Shown piece by piece: positions 7,328-16,486 of a DNA stretch of 53,907 bases. Positions within the stretch are counted from its first letter, which is position 1. Every line of letters starts with the position of its first letter. A program made the position numbers and the translations under genes. This DNA is from Actinoplanes sp. KI2 (GTDB lineage Bacteria > Actinomycetota > Actinomycetes > Mycobacteriales > Micromonosporaceae). The stretch lies in assembly GCF_025630775.1 (NCBI RefSeq), contig NZ_JAOSZE010000058.1:1-53907 (forward strand), written 5' to 3'. The notes below the pieces were generated by a model. That model did no database searches, had not been told where the DNA came from, and saw nothing but the letters and a program-made list of their open reading frames with translations.

Positions 7328-10075
7328 ATGTCGCGTGCGATGCCGGAGCCGGCGCTTCGTGGCCGTCGGCGGGAGTGTGAGCTGCTGCGTCAGGTGCTGG
7401 CGGACGCCCGGAAGGGCGAAAGCCGGGTGCTGGTGTTGCGCGGTGATCCCGGTTCCGGCAAGACGGCGCTGCTGAGGTACGTCTCCGGCCTGCTCGGCGA
7501 GTGGCACCGGCTGGTGGCGGTCGGCGTCGAGTCGGAGATGGAGCTGGCCTACAGCGGTCTGCATCAGCTCTGCTTCCCGGTGCTGGATCGTCTCGACCGG
7601 TTGCCGCGGCCGCAGCGGGACGCGCTCGCGGTGGTGTTCGGTTTGAGCTCGGGGCCGCCGCCCGATCGGTTCCTGGTAGCGCTGGCGACCTTGACGCTGC
7701 TCGACGAGGTGGCCAAGGACGAGCCGCTGGCCTGCGTGGTCGACGACGCTCAATGGCTGGATCAGGCGTCGGCGCAGGTGCTCGGGTTCGTTGCGCGTCG
7801 CCTGCTGGCCGAGCCGATCGCTCTGGTGTGCGCGGCCCGGACCGGCGTGGGCGATGCGGTGCTGCCGGGCGCGCCCGCGCTGGCGGTCGCCGGTCTGGGT
7901 GTGGCGGACTCCCGCGCCCTGCTGATGGCGAACGTGACCGGCCGGATCGACCCGGAGGTGGCCGCCCAGATTGTCGCGGAGAGTCACGGCAACCCCCTCG
8001 CCCTGCTGGAGCTGCCCCGCACCTGGACGGGTCACGACCTCGCGGGCGGCTACGGCCTTCCGGACAGCCGGCCCGCGGCCAGCCGGGTCGAACAAAGCTA
8101 CGCCCAGCGGCTGGCCTCGTTGCCGCAGGATACGCAGCAGCTCCTGCTGATCGCGGCGGCCGAGCCGCTCGGCCATCCTCGCCTGCTGGGAGCGGCCGCG
8201 GCCGCCCTCGGCGTCGACCTGGCGGCAGCGGCCCCGGCGGTGGCTGCCGGCCTGCTGAGGCTGGATGCCCGAGTGGAGTTCGCCCATCCGCTGGTGCGGT
8301 CCGCGACCTATCGCGCGGCGCTGCCCGATCAACGTCAGCGTGTCCACCGAGCGCTGGCCGAGGCGACGGACATCGGCACCGATCCGGACCGCCGGGCGTG
8401 GCATCGCTCCCGGGCCACCAAGGCGGCGAACGAGGATGTCGCCGCTGAGCTGGAGCGCTCGGCCGGGCGGGCCCAGTCCAGGGGCGGGTTCGCGGCCGCC
8501 GGCGCGTTCCTGTCCCGGGCGACCGAGCTGACGCCGGACCCGTCGATGCGCAGCCGGCGGGCGCTCGGGGCGGCGGCGGCCAATCTGCAGGCGGGCGAGT
8601 TCGAAACCGCCAGGCGGATGCTGACGCTGGCGACCGACGAGGTCGCCGACGATCTCCAGCTCGCGCAGATCGATCTGGTCCGCGCCCAGCTGGCCTTCGC
8701 GTCCAGCCGGGGCACGGAGGCGCCCCCGCTGCTGCTGGCCGCCGCGCAGCGCCTACAGCCCTTCGACGTGCGGCTGGCCCGCGAGACCTACCTGGACGCG
8801 TTCACCGCCGCGTTGTTCGGAGCGCGGCTCAACGAAACCGTCGGCATGACCGAGATCGCCGCGGCGGCCCGAGCCGCGGCCGGCCAGGCGGGACCCGAAC
8901 CCACGCCCGCCGACCTGCTGCTGAACGGTCTGATCGCGCTGGCCGACGACCATGCCACGGCCGTGCCGCCGTGCCGGGCCGCCGTACGGCGAATGGCGTC
9001 CGGCTGGACGCCGTCGCCGAGCCGGCTCCGCCGGTTGTGGCAGGGCTGCGTCGTCGCGATCGAGATCTGGGACGACGAGAGCGCGTACGTCCTGTCGCAG
9101 CGACACGTTGAAATCGCCCGCCGGACGGGAGCGCTCAGCGAGGTGGCGCTGGCACTCAGCTCCCAGACGCCGGTCCTCGTCTTCTGCGGCGAGCTGGCCG
9201 TGGCGGCGGCGGCCGTCGCCGAGACGCAGTCCGTGGAGGAGATGACCGGCATCGCCGCCGCCCCGTACGGCGCCCTGATCGTCGCCGCCTGGCAGGGGCG
9301 CGCCGAGCACGCCGCTCGCCTGATCGCGAGCACCCGGCAGGAGGCGACCGCCCGAGGCGAGGGCATCGGCGTCGCCATCTGCGCCTACACCCAGGCCGTG
9401 CTGGCCAACGGCGGCGGCCGGTACCACGAGGCGATCTCCGCCGCCCGCGACGCCGCCGACCACCGGGAGGTCGTCGTCGAGAACTGGGCCCTCCCGGAAC
9501 TGATCGAGGCGGCTTCCCGCGCGGGCGAGCCCGGTCTGGCACGGGCAAGCCTGACCCGGCTGGCGGAGAAGACTCAGGCGTGCCGGACCGATTGGGCACT
9601 CGGGGTGGAGGCGCGCTCCCGTGCCCTGCTGAGCGCGGGCGCCCGGGCCGAGGACCGGTACCGCGCCTCGATCGACCACCTGGCCCGCACCCGGATGCGC
9701 GGCGACCTGGCCCGCGCTCACCTGCTCTACGGCGAATGGCTGCGCCGGGCGAACCGCCGCGTCGACGCGCGCCGGGAGCTGGATTCCGCGTTCGAGCTGT
9801 TCACCGCGATGGACATGGCCGGCTTCGCCGAGCGGGCACGGCACGAGTTGCTGGCGACCGGCGCCACCGTACGCAAGCGGGGTTTCGAGGAATCCACCGA
9901 GTTGACCGCCCAGGAACTGCAGATCGCGCGCCTGGCGACGCAGGGGCAGACGAACTCGGAGATCGGCGCCCAGCTCTTCATCAGCAGCCGTACGGTCGAA
10001 TGGCACCTGCGAAAGATCTACAGCAAGCTCGGCATCAGTTCACGCCGCTACCTCCACACGGCGCTTCCGGACTGA
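7328..10075 (+). CDS. LuxR-family transcriptional regulator with N-terminal AAA ATPase (second LAL paralogue)
   Basis: About 915 residues long, this protein has the same architecture as the regulator at 3007-5757. Walker A is GDPGSGKTAL and Walker B is CVVDDAQWLDQ, followed by a long alpha-helical middle and a C-terminal LuxR HTH (ELTAQELQIARLA ... SSRTVEWHLRKIYSKLGI). The HTH helices of the two paralogues are nearly identical, so they may recognise similar DNA. The ATG at 7328 was chosen; a GTG two codons upstream (7322) is possible, and neither has a strong ribosome site. The 3' end overlaps the convergent SDR-like gene by 41 bp. The ligand is unknown. Confidence 0.92.
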   Translation: MSRAMPEPALRGRRRECELLRQVLADARKGESRVLVLRGDPGSGKTALLRYVSGLLGEWHRLVAVGVESEMELAYSGLHQLCFPVLDRLDRLPRPQRDALAVVFGLSSGPPPDRFLVALATLTLLDEVAKDEPLACVVDDAQWLDQASAQVLGFVARRLLAEPIALVCAARTGVGDAVLPGAPALAVAGLGVADSRALLMANVTGRIDPEVAAQIVAESHGNPLALLELPRTWTGHDLAGGYGLPDSRPAASRVEQSYAQRLASLPQDTQQLLLIAAAEPLGHPRLLGAAAAALGVDLAAAAPAVAAGLLRLDARVEFAHPLVRSATYRAALPDQRQRVHRALAEATDIGTDPDRRAWHRSRATKAANEDVAAELERSAGRAQSRGGFAAAGAFLSRATELTPDPSMRSRRALGAAAANLQAGEFETARRMLTLATDEVADDLQLAQIDLVRAQLAFASSRGTEAPPLLLAAAQRLQPFDVRLARETYLDAFTAALFGARLNETVGMTEIAAAARAAAGQAGPEPTPADLLLNGLIALADDHATAVPPCRAAVRRMASGWTPSPSRLRRLWQGCVVAIEIWDDESAYVLSQRHVEIARRTGALSEVALALSSQTPVLVFCGELAVAAAAVAETQSVEEMTGIAAAPYGALIVAAWQGRAEHAARLIASTRQEATARGEGIGVAICAYTQAVLANGGGRYHEAISAARDAADHREVVVENWALPELIEAASRAGEPGLARASLTRLAEKTQACRTDWALGVEARSRALLSAGARAEDRYRASIDHLARTRMRGDLARAHLLYGEWLRRANRRVDARRELDSAFELFTAMDMAGFAERARHELLATGATVRKRGFEESTELTAQELQIARLATQGQTNSEIGAQLFISSRTVEWHLRKIYSKLGISSRRYLHTALPD

Positions 10076-10577
10076 CCACCGCCCCGCTGACCGACGGATC
10101 GATCATCAGCCGAACCGCCAGCGACGCCACCGCCTCCGCGACGCCACCGATGATCAGATTGACCCGGATCGGCGCCACCGCGGCGGCGAGGCTCGCGACG
10201 AGTGCGGACCACCCGGCCGTGCCGATCGCGGTGACCACGACCAGCGAACCGCCGTCGCGCATCTCCTGCCGGACGTAGCGGGCGGTGCAGCGCGGCTCGC
10301 CACCGCAGAGCACCAGGTGATCGATCGGTCCGGGCAGGCCGCCGAGAAACGCCTCCAACTGGTCGGGATCCGACTCGTCGAAGGTGGCGGTCGCCTCCAC
10401 GCCGATCTCGTCGGCCAGGTCCTCGAGCGGGCCGGTACGCCGATCCGTGATGATCAGTTGCGCTCCGGCCCGCTTGGCGCAACGGGCGGTCGCCGGCCCG
10501 GTAGGGGTACAGCTCCCGACGATCACGACGGTTCGCCCCAGCAGGTCCGACGGTTGCGCAAGGGGCAAGTCCCACAT
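10035..10577 (-). CDS. Short SDR-like Rossmann protein lacking the YxxxK active site
   Basis: The 180 residues include a Rossmann start (GRTVVIVGSCTPTGPATARCAKRAGAQLIITDR) with an altered glycine motif and a mid-domain LVLCGGEPR strand. The late SDR signature LVASLAAAVAPIRVNLIIGG is also present. The region that normally carries catalytic Ser, Tyr-x3-Lys is shortened and no YxxxK is visible. It may be a non-catalytic cofactor-binding protein or an internally deleted SDR. The ATG at 10577 is clear. Its end overlaps the convergent LAL gene by 41 bp. The fold is fairly sure; activity is doubtful. Confidence 0.7.
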   Translation of the reverse strand: MWDLPLAQPSDLLGRTVVIVGSCTPTGPATARCAKRAGAQLIITDRRTGPLEDLADEIGVEATATFDESDPDQLEAFLGGLPGPIDHLVLCGGEPRCTARYVRQEMRDGGSLVVVTAIGTAGWSALVASLAAAVAPIRVNLIIGGVAEAVASLAVRLMIDPSVSGAVVSPEAPCGGSGVN

Positions 10578-10808
10578 GACGTGACCTTTCGCGGCTCGGG
10601 AGGTGCGCTGTTGTCAGAGTGCTCAGCGACGTGCCCGCCTGGCACCCGGCGTACCCCCTGGTCGGTCCGCTCGGCATCACGGGTCGCCCACCCATGGCCC
10701 GGTCGTGCGCTGCGGGCAGGACCCGTGACTACCACGGGCGCGACCGCCCACCGAGCCGGGCCAGGCTGGTGGCGGCCGACCCTGACGACTACAAAAGGAG
10801 TGGTACCC

Positions 10809-11267
10809 ATGAATGTCAATCTCGAGGTGGTCAGCATTCCGGTGTCCGACGTGGAGAAGTCGCTCGAGTTCTACCGCGACCGGCTCGGGTGGCGGGTCGA
10901 CGCCGACATCAACCGCGGCGAGTTCCGGATCGTCCAGCTCACCCCGACCGGCGACGGGCACGTGTCGATCGCCTTCGGCGCCGGCATCCCGCAGGGCACG
11001 CCCGGATCGATGCATCACCTGGAACTGGTCACCGACGACATCGTGGCCACCCGGGACGAGCTGGCCGAGCGCGGGGTCGACATCACCGAGGTCTACCACG
11101 GACCGGGCAGTCCGTTCTTCCCGGCCGCCCGGGTTCCCGGGCCCGACCCGGAACGAACCAGCTACAACTCGTACGCCTCGTTCCAGGACCCGGACGGGAA
11201 CGGCTGGACGCTCCAGGAGGTCACCGGGCGCCTCCCCGGCCGCGAACCAACTCCGGCCCGGCGCTGA
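10809..11267 (+). CDS. VOC (glyoxalase/bleomycin resistance) family protein
   Basis: This 152-residue protein shows the VOC paired beta-alpha-beta-beta-beta pattern: VVSIPVSDVEKSLEFYRDRLGW at the N-terminus and MHHLELVTDDI ... ASFQDPDGNGWTLQEV at the C-terminus. The DPDGN turn and the terminal E are typical of metal-ligand positions in the superfamily. The start is fixed by an AAAAGGAG ribosome site at 10793-10800, 8 bp before the ATG. A 12-residue insert (about 97-110, proline-rich) precedes the last half. It is followed at 44 bp by the AI-2E family gene on the same strand. The substrate is unknown; glyoxalase activity should not be assumed. Confidence 0.88.
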   Translation: MNVNLEVVSIPVSDVEKSLEFYRDRLGWRVDADINRGEFRIVQLTPTGDGHVSIAFGAGIPQGTPGSMHHLELVTDDIVATRDELAERGVDITEVYHGPGSPFFPAARVPGPDPERTSYNSYASFQDPDGNGWTLQEVTGRLPGREPTPARR

Positions 11268-11310
11268 CCACCGGCCCGCGGCCCGGTCGCCGCACGCGAA
11301 GGGGATCCCG

Positions 11311-12384
11311 ATGACGGGTGACGATCGACGCACCACCCTGTCTGCGGGCTTCGTCTTCACCCGAGCCGCGGCCGGTACCGCGGGCGTGCTTGCGGTTCTG
11401 CTTGCCGCGTACGGCCTCTACCTCGTGCGCGGCATCGTCGTGCTCGTCCTGATCGGTCTGTTCGTGGCGGTCAGTCTGGATCCGGCCGTGCGCTGGCTGA
11501 CGGCCCGCGGCCTGCGCCGCTCCTGGGCGATCACCATTCTGGTCGTGACCGGCCTGATCCTGCTCGCCGCGTTCGTCTGGTCGCTGGTCCCGCCGATCAC
11601 TCGGCAGGGCGGCGCGCTGATCGCCGATCTGCCCCACTATCTGCAGCGGCTGTCCGACCAGTCACGTCCCGTACGCGAGCTCACCGACCGCTACCACCTC
11701 ACCGCGCGGCTGACCGAGCTTGTCTCGGCACTTCCGGGCAAGCTCACCGGCGGCGCGTTCGGCTACCTGCAGCGCTTCCTCGGCGCGCTGGCCTCCACGG
11801 TTACCGTCGTGGTGCTCTCGGTGTATTTCATGGCGGACCTGACCCGCCTGCGCCGCGGCCTGGTCCGGGTGACCCCAGCCGCGCACCGGCCCCGAGTCGC
11901 GCACACCGTCGACGTGATCACCGACAAGGTCGGCGCCTACATGATCGGCAATCTGATCATCTCCCTGATCGCCGGCGTGGCCACGCTTGTCTGCCTCGAA
12001 CTGCTCCGGATTCCGTACGCCGCGCCCCTGGCCGTGACCGTCGCGGTCACCGACCTGATCCCGATGATCGGTGCCACGCTGGGCGCCGCGATCTGCGTCA
12101 TCGTGGTGATCTGCACGAGCGGGATCTGGCCGCAGGCCGTGATCGTTGTTCTGTTCTTCGTCGCCTACCAGCAGCTCGAGAACTATTTCATCGCGCCCCG
12201 GGTGCTACGCGACTCGGTCAACCTCTCCGCCGTCACGGTGTTTCTCGTGGCCCTCACCGGCGGCACCATTCTCGGCCTGGTCGGCGCCGTCATGGCGATT
12301 CCACTCGCGGCCACCGCGAAAGTGCTGTTGTCCGAAGCGTGGCCGGCCGCGGAGCCCGCGTCGCCGGGTGCACTCGAGTCCTGA
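11311..12384 (+). CDS. AI-2E family transporter (TqsA/PerM-like)
   Basis: This 357-residue membrane protein has about seven to eight predicted helices and the AI-2E/PerM family layout. Two N-terminal helices (about 17-62) lead to a third helix and a soluble segment rich in PHYLQRL-type amphipathic helices. The conserved core follows, with IPYAAPLAVTVAVTDLIPMIGATLGA and the late QQLENYFIAPRVLRDSVNLSAVTVF signature. Family members export small molecules or act in ion homeostasis. The ATG at 11311 follows AAGGGG. The DUF1003 gene starts 28 bp after its stop, so the VOC, AI-2E and DUF1003 genes probably form one operon. Confidence 0.9.
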   Translation: MTGDDRRTTLSAGFVFTRAAAGTAGVLAVLLAAYGLYLVRGIVVLVLIGLFVAVSLDPAVRWLTARGLRRSWAITILVVTGLILLAAFVWSLVPPITRQGGALIADLPHYLQRLSDQSRPVRELTDRYHLTARLTELVSALPGKLTGGAFGYLQRFLGALASTVTVVVLSVYFMADLTRLRRGLVRVTPAAHRPRVAHTVDVITDKVGAYMIGNLIISLIAGVATLVCLELLRIPYAAPLAVTVAVTDLIPMIGATLGAAICVIVVICTSGIWPQAVIVVLFFVAYQQLENYFIAPRVLRDSVNLSAVTVFLVALTGGTILGLVGAVMAIPLAATAKVLLSEAWPAAEPASPGALES

Positions 12385-12412
12385 CCGAACTCGCGCTGCT
12401 TTGGGAGGCCAC

Positions 12413-12823
12413 ATGAAGCTTGCGATGCACCACCCGGCCGTGCTCGCGCAACAGGCACAACGGGCCGGCAGCCTGCAACTGAAGATCGCCGACGGGATCA
12501 CCAGCTACGCCGGCTCCATGCCGTTCGTCTACGTCCACATCGTGATGTTCGCCGTCTGGATGCTGTTCATCGAATCCGACCCCTGGCCGATGCTCACCCT
12601 GATCGTCTCGCTGGAGGCCATCTTCCTGTCCACGTTCGTGATGATCGGGCAGAACCGGCAGGCGGCGTTCCAGCAGGCCAAGGCCGACCACGACTTCAAC
12701 GAGCAGGAGCTGGAACTCAAGACCAACACCGAGCTGACCCGCGAGATCCACCGGCTCACGACCGAACTGCACCGACGCCTCATCGACGACCCGGGGCAGG
12801 CGGCAGGATCCGGCACGACATGA
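12413..12823 (+). CDS. DUF1003 family membrane protein
   Basis: The 136 residues begin with a short amphipathic region. Two transmembrane helices follow (about 38-56, FVYVHIVMFAVWMLFI, and 60-80, WPMLTLIVSLEAIFLSTFVM), then the conserved NRQAAFQQAKADHDFNEQEL cytosolic stretch that defines DUF1003. The remaining tail is helical and coiled-coil prone. The function of the family is not established. GGGAGG precedes the ATG at 12413. It closes a three-gene group with the VOC and AI-2E genes and is convergent with the next gene, 23 bp away. Confidence 0.9.
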   Translation: MKLAMHHPAVLAQQAQRAGSLQLKIADGITSYAGSMPFVYVHIVMFAVWMLFIESDPWPMLTLIVSLEAIFLSTFVMIGQNRQAAFQQAKADHDFNEQELELKTNTELTREIHRLTTELHRRLIDDPGQAAGSGTT

Positions 12824-12846
12824 GCAGAGCCGGGACATTCAACCGG

Positions 12847-13512
12847 TCACATGCCGAATCGTGCGCGGCGTACGGCGCTGATGGCCGCGCCGGTTCCCTG
12901 GATGTCGACGTGTGCGGCGTTCGGCCGGCCGAAGAGGTGCAGGAGCAGCTCGCCCGGCGGGCCGGCCAGGCGGGCAGTCGGTTCGCCGCGCCGTGCACGC
13001 ACGGTGTGGGTGGTTCCGGCCCACTGAAGCTCGAGTCCGGCGCCGCGTAGTCGGCGGGCCAGGAACCACGCGCTGCGGGTGACGTTGCGCCACAGCGCCT
13101 CATCCATCGCGGTCCCGTGGGTCCGGGGGCTGCGATCATTGGCTCTGCGGACGTCTTCGTGGTGGACGAAGAACTCGTTGAGGCTGGCCAGGCGCCGCAC
13201 CCAGCCGATCCGGAAGAAGCCGGGCGGCGGCCCCTCGCGCAGAGTCGCGACCAGCCCGGTGAAGTCCCGTTGGGCGAGGACGTCCTGGCGACGCTCGGCG
13301 AAGCGGCGCCACCCGCCGGGCAGGACGAGACCGGGTGCGGCAAGGGGATCGTGGTCGCGCAGGATCAGGTGCGCGGCGATGTCGCGGGTCGTCCACGGCG
13401 CGAGAAGCGTCGGCGCGTACGGACCGAGCTCGTCCAGCAGGTCGCAGAGGTCCAGTCGCTCGGCGTCGTCAAAGAACTCGCCGCGATGGTGCCGGTCGGG
13501 TGGGCGGCGCAT
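12847..13512 (-). CDS. Maleylpyruvate isomerase-like / TIGR03085-type metal-binding protein
   Basis: This 221-residue protein fits the mycothiol-dependent maleylpyruvate isomerase / DinB-like group (TIGR03085 type). The early segment LLDELGPYAPTLLAPWTTRDIAAHLILRDHD carries the first metal-ligand His of the four-helix bundle, and SLNEFFVHHEDVRRAND supplies the HxxxH-like pair. Members in actinomycetes are linked to mycothiol chemistry, but most are uncharacterised. GAAGGAG lies 6-7 bp before the chosen ATG at 13512; the longer upstream frame has no such support. It is monocistronic in appearance. Confidence 0.85.
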   Translation of the reverse strand: MRRPPDRHHRGEFFDDAERLDLCDLLDELGPYAPTLLAPWTTRDIAAHLILRDHDPLAAPGLVLPGGWRRFAERRQDVLAQRDFTGLVATLREGPPPGFFRIGWVRRLASLNEFFVHHEDVRRANDRSPRTHGTAMDEALWRNVTRSAWFLARRLRGAGLELQWAGTTHTVRARRGEPTARLAGPPGELLLHLFGRPNAAHVDIQGTGAAISAVRRARFGM

Positions 13513-13931
13513 GTCGGCTCCTTCGAGGATGGCGGCCGGGTTCGGTCGCGAGTTTGAACCCAGCAGCTTGAGGTGCCGTCGCGGTCGTGGCCGGCGGTCT
13601 GCACGTGCGCCATCCGGCGATAGGTTCGGTTGCGCAGCCGCAGGATGATCGCGACGAGGACGCCGACCTTGACCCGGTCGTCGAGGTCGCTGCCGGCGCC
13701 GAACGCGAGGCACCACGGCCGAACAAACGATGACGGCTGATGCGGACGTCCGGCACGCGAACCTACTCTCGGGGTCGGTCGAATCAATGCCGACCAGACT
13801 TCCCGGCGCGCCTCACCAAACTCTATCCCGAAGCCGGGCCCGCACGCCGGTGGCGACGTCGTCGGCCACCATCGGCTGGAGGCGGCCCGCGGACGTGTTA
13901 CGCGGGACAATCCCAAGGAGCCCTCGGACAG
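13513..13931. other. Non-coding or unassigned stretch
   Basis: These 419 bases lie upstream of the TIGR03085-type gene and downstream of the alpha/beta hydrolase. Several frames stay open, as expected at this GC content, but none shows a recognisable family, ribosome site or start consistent with its neighbours. It probably contains the promoter of the gene ending at 12847. Confidence 0.4.
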
Positions 13932-14759
13932 TCAGCCCTGTGGCGTTCGTGCGTGGCTCGTCGCCCAGTCGAGGGCGTAGTCGGCCACCTGCTCCCAGCC
14001 GGGCTCGACGCCGGTGAAGTGCGAGCGCTCCGGGAACTCGTAGAAGTCGGTAGTCGCCTCGGAGTTGCGGTACTTCTTCGCGTTCGAGCGGATCACCGAC
14101 GGCGGCATCAGGTGGTCCTTGCCACCCGCGATGAACAACAGCGGAGCACGGTCGTCAAGGTCGTAGTCGACCCAGGTCTCCTGGTGGCCCGGCTTCCAGT
14201 TGGCGATCAGACCGTAGGCCCAGACCCAGTTGCCGGGCGCCGGGATGTGCAGGCGGTCGTAGGCCGCGTCGGAATCTTCCCGGCTGACGGTGTTGGCGAA
14301 GGCGTAGTGGAACTGCTCCTTGGTGAAGCCCACCGCGCGGTGCAGGTTGGCCGGGTTCTTCAGGATCGGGAACAGGGACCTGATCTGCGACGGCGGGTTC
14401 ACCCGTACGCCCTCGGGCGGCGCCGAGTCGATCGTGACCGCGGCGGCGCCCAGTCCCCGGTTGACCAGCAGCTGGGTGAAGGTCCCGCCGAAGGAGTGGC
14501 CCATGATGATCGGTGGGCGGTCGAGGCTCTCGATGACCTCGGTGAGGTGGTCGAGCGTGGCGGGAACGGTGGCCTCGGCGATGATCTCGGGCTTTTCCCG
14601 CAGCGCCTCGACCTCGATCTCGAAGCCCGGGTACGAGGGCGTCAGGACCTCGTGGCCCTTGGCCCGGTAATGCTCCACCCAGCGGTCCCAGCTACGAGCG
14701 GTCATCCACAGTCCGTGGATCAGCACGATCGGCAGGGCGTCGTTCGTCGGCTCGGTCAT
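13932..14759 (-). CDS. Alpha/beta hydrolase
   Basis: This 275-residue single-domain serine hydrolase has the oxyanion segment VLIHGLWMTARSW (12-24), nucleophile elbow GHSFGG (Ser89), acid Asp215 in AGGKDHLMPP and His247 in ERSHFTG. The closest family pattern is the actinobacterial esterase/haloperoxidase-like hydrolases that begin with IVLIHGLWMT. GAAGGAG immediately precedes the ATG at 14759. Nothing in the neighbourhood identifies its ester or amide substrate. Confidence 0.92.
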   Translation of the reverse strand: MTEPTNDALPIVLIHGLWMTARSWDRWVEHYRAKGHEVLTPSYPGFEIEVEALREKPEIIAEATVPATLDHLTEVIESLDRPPIIMGHSFGGTFTQLLVNRGLGAAAVTIDSAPPEGVRVNPPSQIRSLFPILKNPANLHRAVGFTKEQFHYAFANTVSREDSDAAYDRLHIPAPGNWVWAYGLIANWKPGHQETWVDYDLDDRAPLLFIAGGKDHLMPPSVIRSNAKKYRNSEATTDFYEFPERSHFTGVEPGWEQVADYALDWATSHARTPQG

Positions 14760-14984
14760 GGTGCTCCTTCCGGTGGGGCCTGCTACCAAGGTGGACCGGA
14801 CAGCGGATGAGGATGTGACACCCCGGGGCGTCGCTCTCCGGTCACGGACGACCCGTATTGCCCTGGCACAGGACATCGATCAAATGCGTCGTGTCGCCGA
14901 GTCGCGCGGCATCGAGGAAGGCCTCAAGCAGGTCATCTCGTTCCGCGGGATCGACCGGATGGTGCCGTTGTTCGGCCGCGCTCC

Positions 14985-15125
14985 GCCTCCCGCGCGGGCA
15001 CCCTGCCAGGGGACCCACACGTCCTAAACGACGTCCTCGGCGTCGGCCGCACGACCCAGCATCCGGTAGGCGATCCCGAACAGTCGAGAACGGTTGCTCT
15101 CGAACTCCGCTACGGCCTGCGGCAC
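14985..15125 (-). pseudogene. Decayed ECF sigma factor (SigJ-type) N-terminus
   Basis: Reading leftward from the GTG at 15125, the frame gives AEFESNRSRLFGIAYRMLGRAADAEDVV, the sigma2 start of SigJ/ECF41-type factors. It then meets TAG at 15026-15024. Past the stop the same frame continues DVWVPWQGA, matching the family's usual VVQDVWVRWQGA, so the stop looks like a CAG-to-TAG change in a once intact gene. Similarity ends about 14985 and the rest of the sigma factor is missing. A nonsense change plus truncation marks a pseudogene. Confidence 0.65.
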
Positions 15126-15443
15126 GGGTGGACCCGCAACCCGGCTGCAGGTGATGCGACGGGTTGGGCTGGCCCTCGCCGGGGCAGGGGCCTGACAGGC
15201 CTCATTGCGCGCCCGGGTGGGCCCGCTCGAATGTTGAACCGACCGTGAACGCATCGGACGCTCCGTTCCGGATTGGTGGCCTCGCCGCGAGCCTGCCCGG
15301 CTCTCCCCTCCGTCGCACCCGTGCTAGCCCCTGGTCCACCACGTTGAATCGTCGTTCGGCCCGACACTGCGCCCGGACCCAAGGTCTCGTGGTGGTGGAC
15401 CGGGCTGTTGCCGGCCCGCCGGCTGGGAGGCGATGGCGATTGG
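15126..15443. other. Unassigned intergenic stretch
   Basis: These 318 bases separate the sigma remnant from the stop of the crotonase gene. No protein family, RNA gene or convincing repeat is visible. Open frames here are GC-driven and lack ribosome sites. Confidence 0.35.
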
Positions 15444-16298
15444 TCAGGGCTCCTCTCCCCCTCCGTGCTGTCGCAGCTCGCCGATCGCGGTACCGAGGTG
15501 CGTCTCGACGCCGTCGGGTTGCTGAAGGCCGTTCTTGAACAGCAGCTCGGCGAACGGACGGTGCTGCGGGCGCCCCACGGTGGCGAAGTACGCCGTCAGG
15601 CCGGCCGCCATCTCGTCGTTGCCCGGCAGGGTGGCCACGTCGACCAGCTCCTTGATGCCGGTCACGGCCACCTTGTCGAAGGCCGCGATCCGGCGCGCGA
15701 ACGCGTCGACGAAGTCCTCGATCTCCGCGTCGGGGACGACCCGGTTCACGTACCCGTAGGCGGCGGCCAGCTCCGCGGGGATGTCGTCGCCGCCGAGCAG
15801 GATCTCCAGTGCGCGGCCGCGGCCGGCCAGCCGGCCCAGCCGGGCCATCGGGCCGCCGCCGGGCACCGCGCCGACACCGACCTCGAACTGGCCGAGGATC
15901 GCCGTCTCGGACGCGAAGCGGATGTCGGTGGCCAGCACGAACTCGCTGCCCGCGCCGCGGGTGCGGCCGCGGATCTCGCAGATCGTGGCGACCGGCAGCT
16001 TGCTGAGCCGGATGAAGTTGTCCAGGTACGGGTGCAGCCCGGTCGGCCCGGGCCGCATCGCCGCGATCCGCGCGTTGTCCGACCGGAAGTCCCAGTGAGC
16101 CATGAAGTAGCCGGGCTTGTCGCTGCGGAACACGACCACGGTCAGGTCCGCGTCGTGCTCGATCGCCTCGATGAGATCGGCGAGCTGGTCGACCGTGTCG
16201 GGGTCGAGCAGGTTCACCGGCCCGTTGTCGAAGGTCACCCGCCAATACGAAGGCAGGACTTTGCTGACGTGGAACTGTTCTTGGCCGTTTCCGGTCAT
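15444..16298 (-). CDS. Enoyl-CoA hydratase/isomerase family (crotonase) protein
   Basis: This 284-residue crotonase-fold protein keeps both glutamates that correspond to the classical catalytic pair: Glu119 in GAGSEF and Glu139, 20 residues later, in GQFEVG. The oxyanion-hole regions around HWDFRSDN (68-75) and GRTRGAGS are present, although the first is not the usual CAGAD-like loop. Hydratase activity is therefore possible, but CoA substrate and exact reaction are open. GGGAGG lies 6 bp before the ATG at 16298. The C-terminal helix carries a family-atypical HGGGEEP tail. No beta-oxidation partners are adjacent. Confidence 0.88.
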   Translation of the reverse strand: MTGNGQEQFHVSKVLPSYWRVTFDNGPVNLLDPDTVDQLADLIEAIEHDADLTVVVFRSDKPGYFMAHWDFRSDNARIAAMRPGPTGLHPYLDNFIRLSKLPVATICEIRGRTRGAGSEFVLATDIRFASETAILGQFEVGVGAVPGGGPMARLGRLAGRGRALEILLGGDDIPAELAAAYGYVNRVVPDAEIEDFVDAFARRIAAFDKVAVTGIKELVDVATLPGNDEMAAGLTAYFATVGRPQHRPFAELLFKNGLQQPDGVETHLGTAIGELRQHGGGEEP

Positions 16299-16486
16299 GA
16301 TGGCCTCCCTCGGCCGTCGGCATCGAGCCCAGTGTGGGCGCCCGATCGGCACCGTCGCGCCCGTGGAAGCCACCGGTCAGGAACCGCGCCGGCGCCGGCC
16401 GCATCGACGACACGACACGAGCAGCGCAGCTGTTGTTCACCTGACGGCCGTGGACCCGCGCTCCACTCAGGTGGTTACCTCGGACG

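Noticed and set aside
13365..13916. Minus-strand frame with VGVLVAIILRLRNRTYRRMAHVQ
   Set aside because: Looks partly protein-like but has no start, family or stable boundaries and overlaps the 5' end of a supported gene.
14850..15023. Plus-strand STAS-like fragment (GIDRMVPLFG)
   Set aside because: Only a short stretch resembles the C-terminal STAS pattern and it lies across the sigma remnant; too weak to call.
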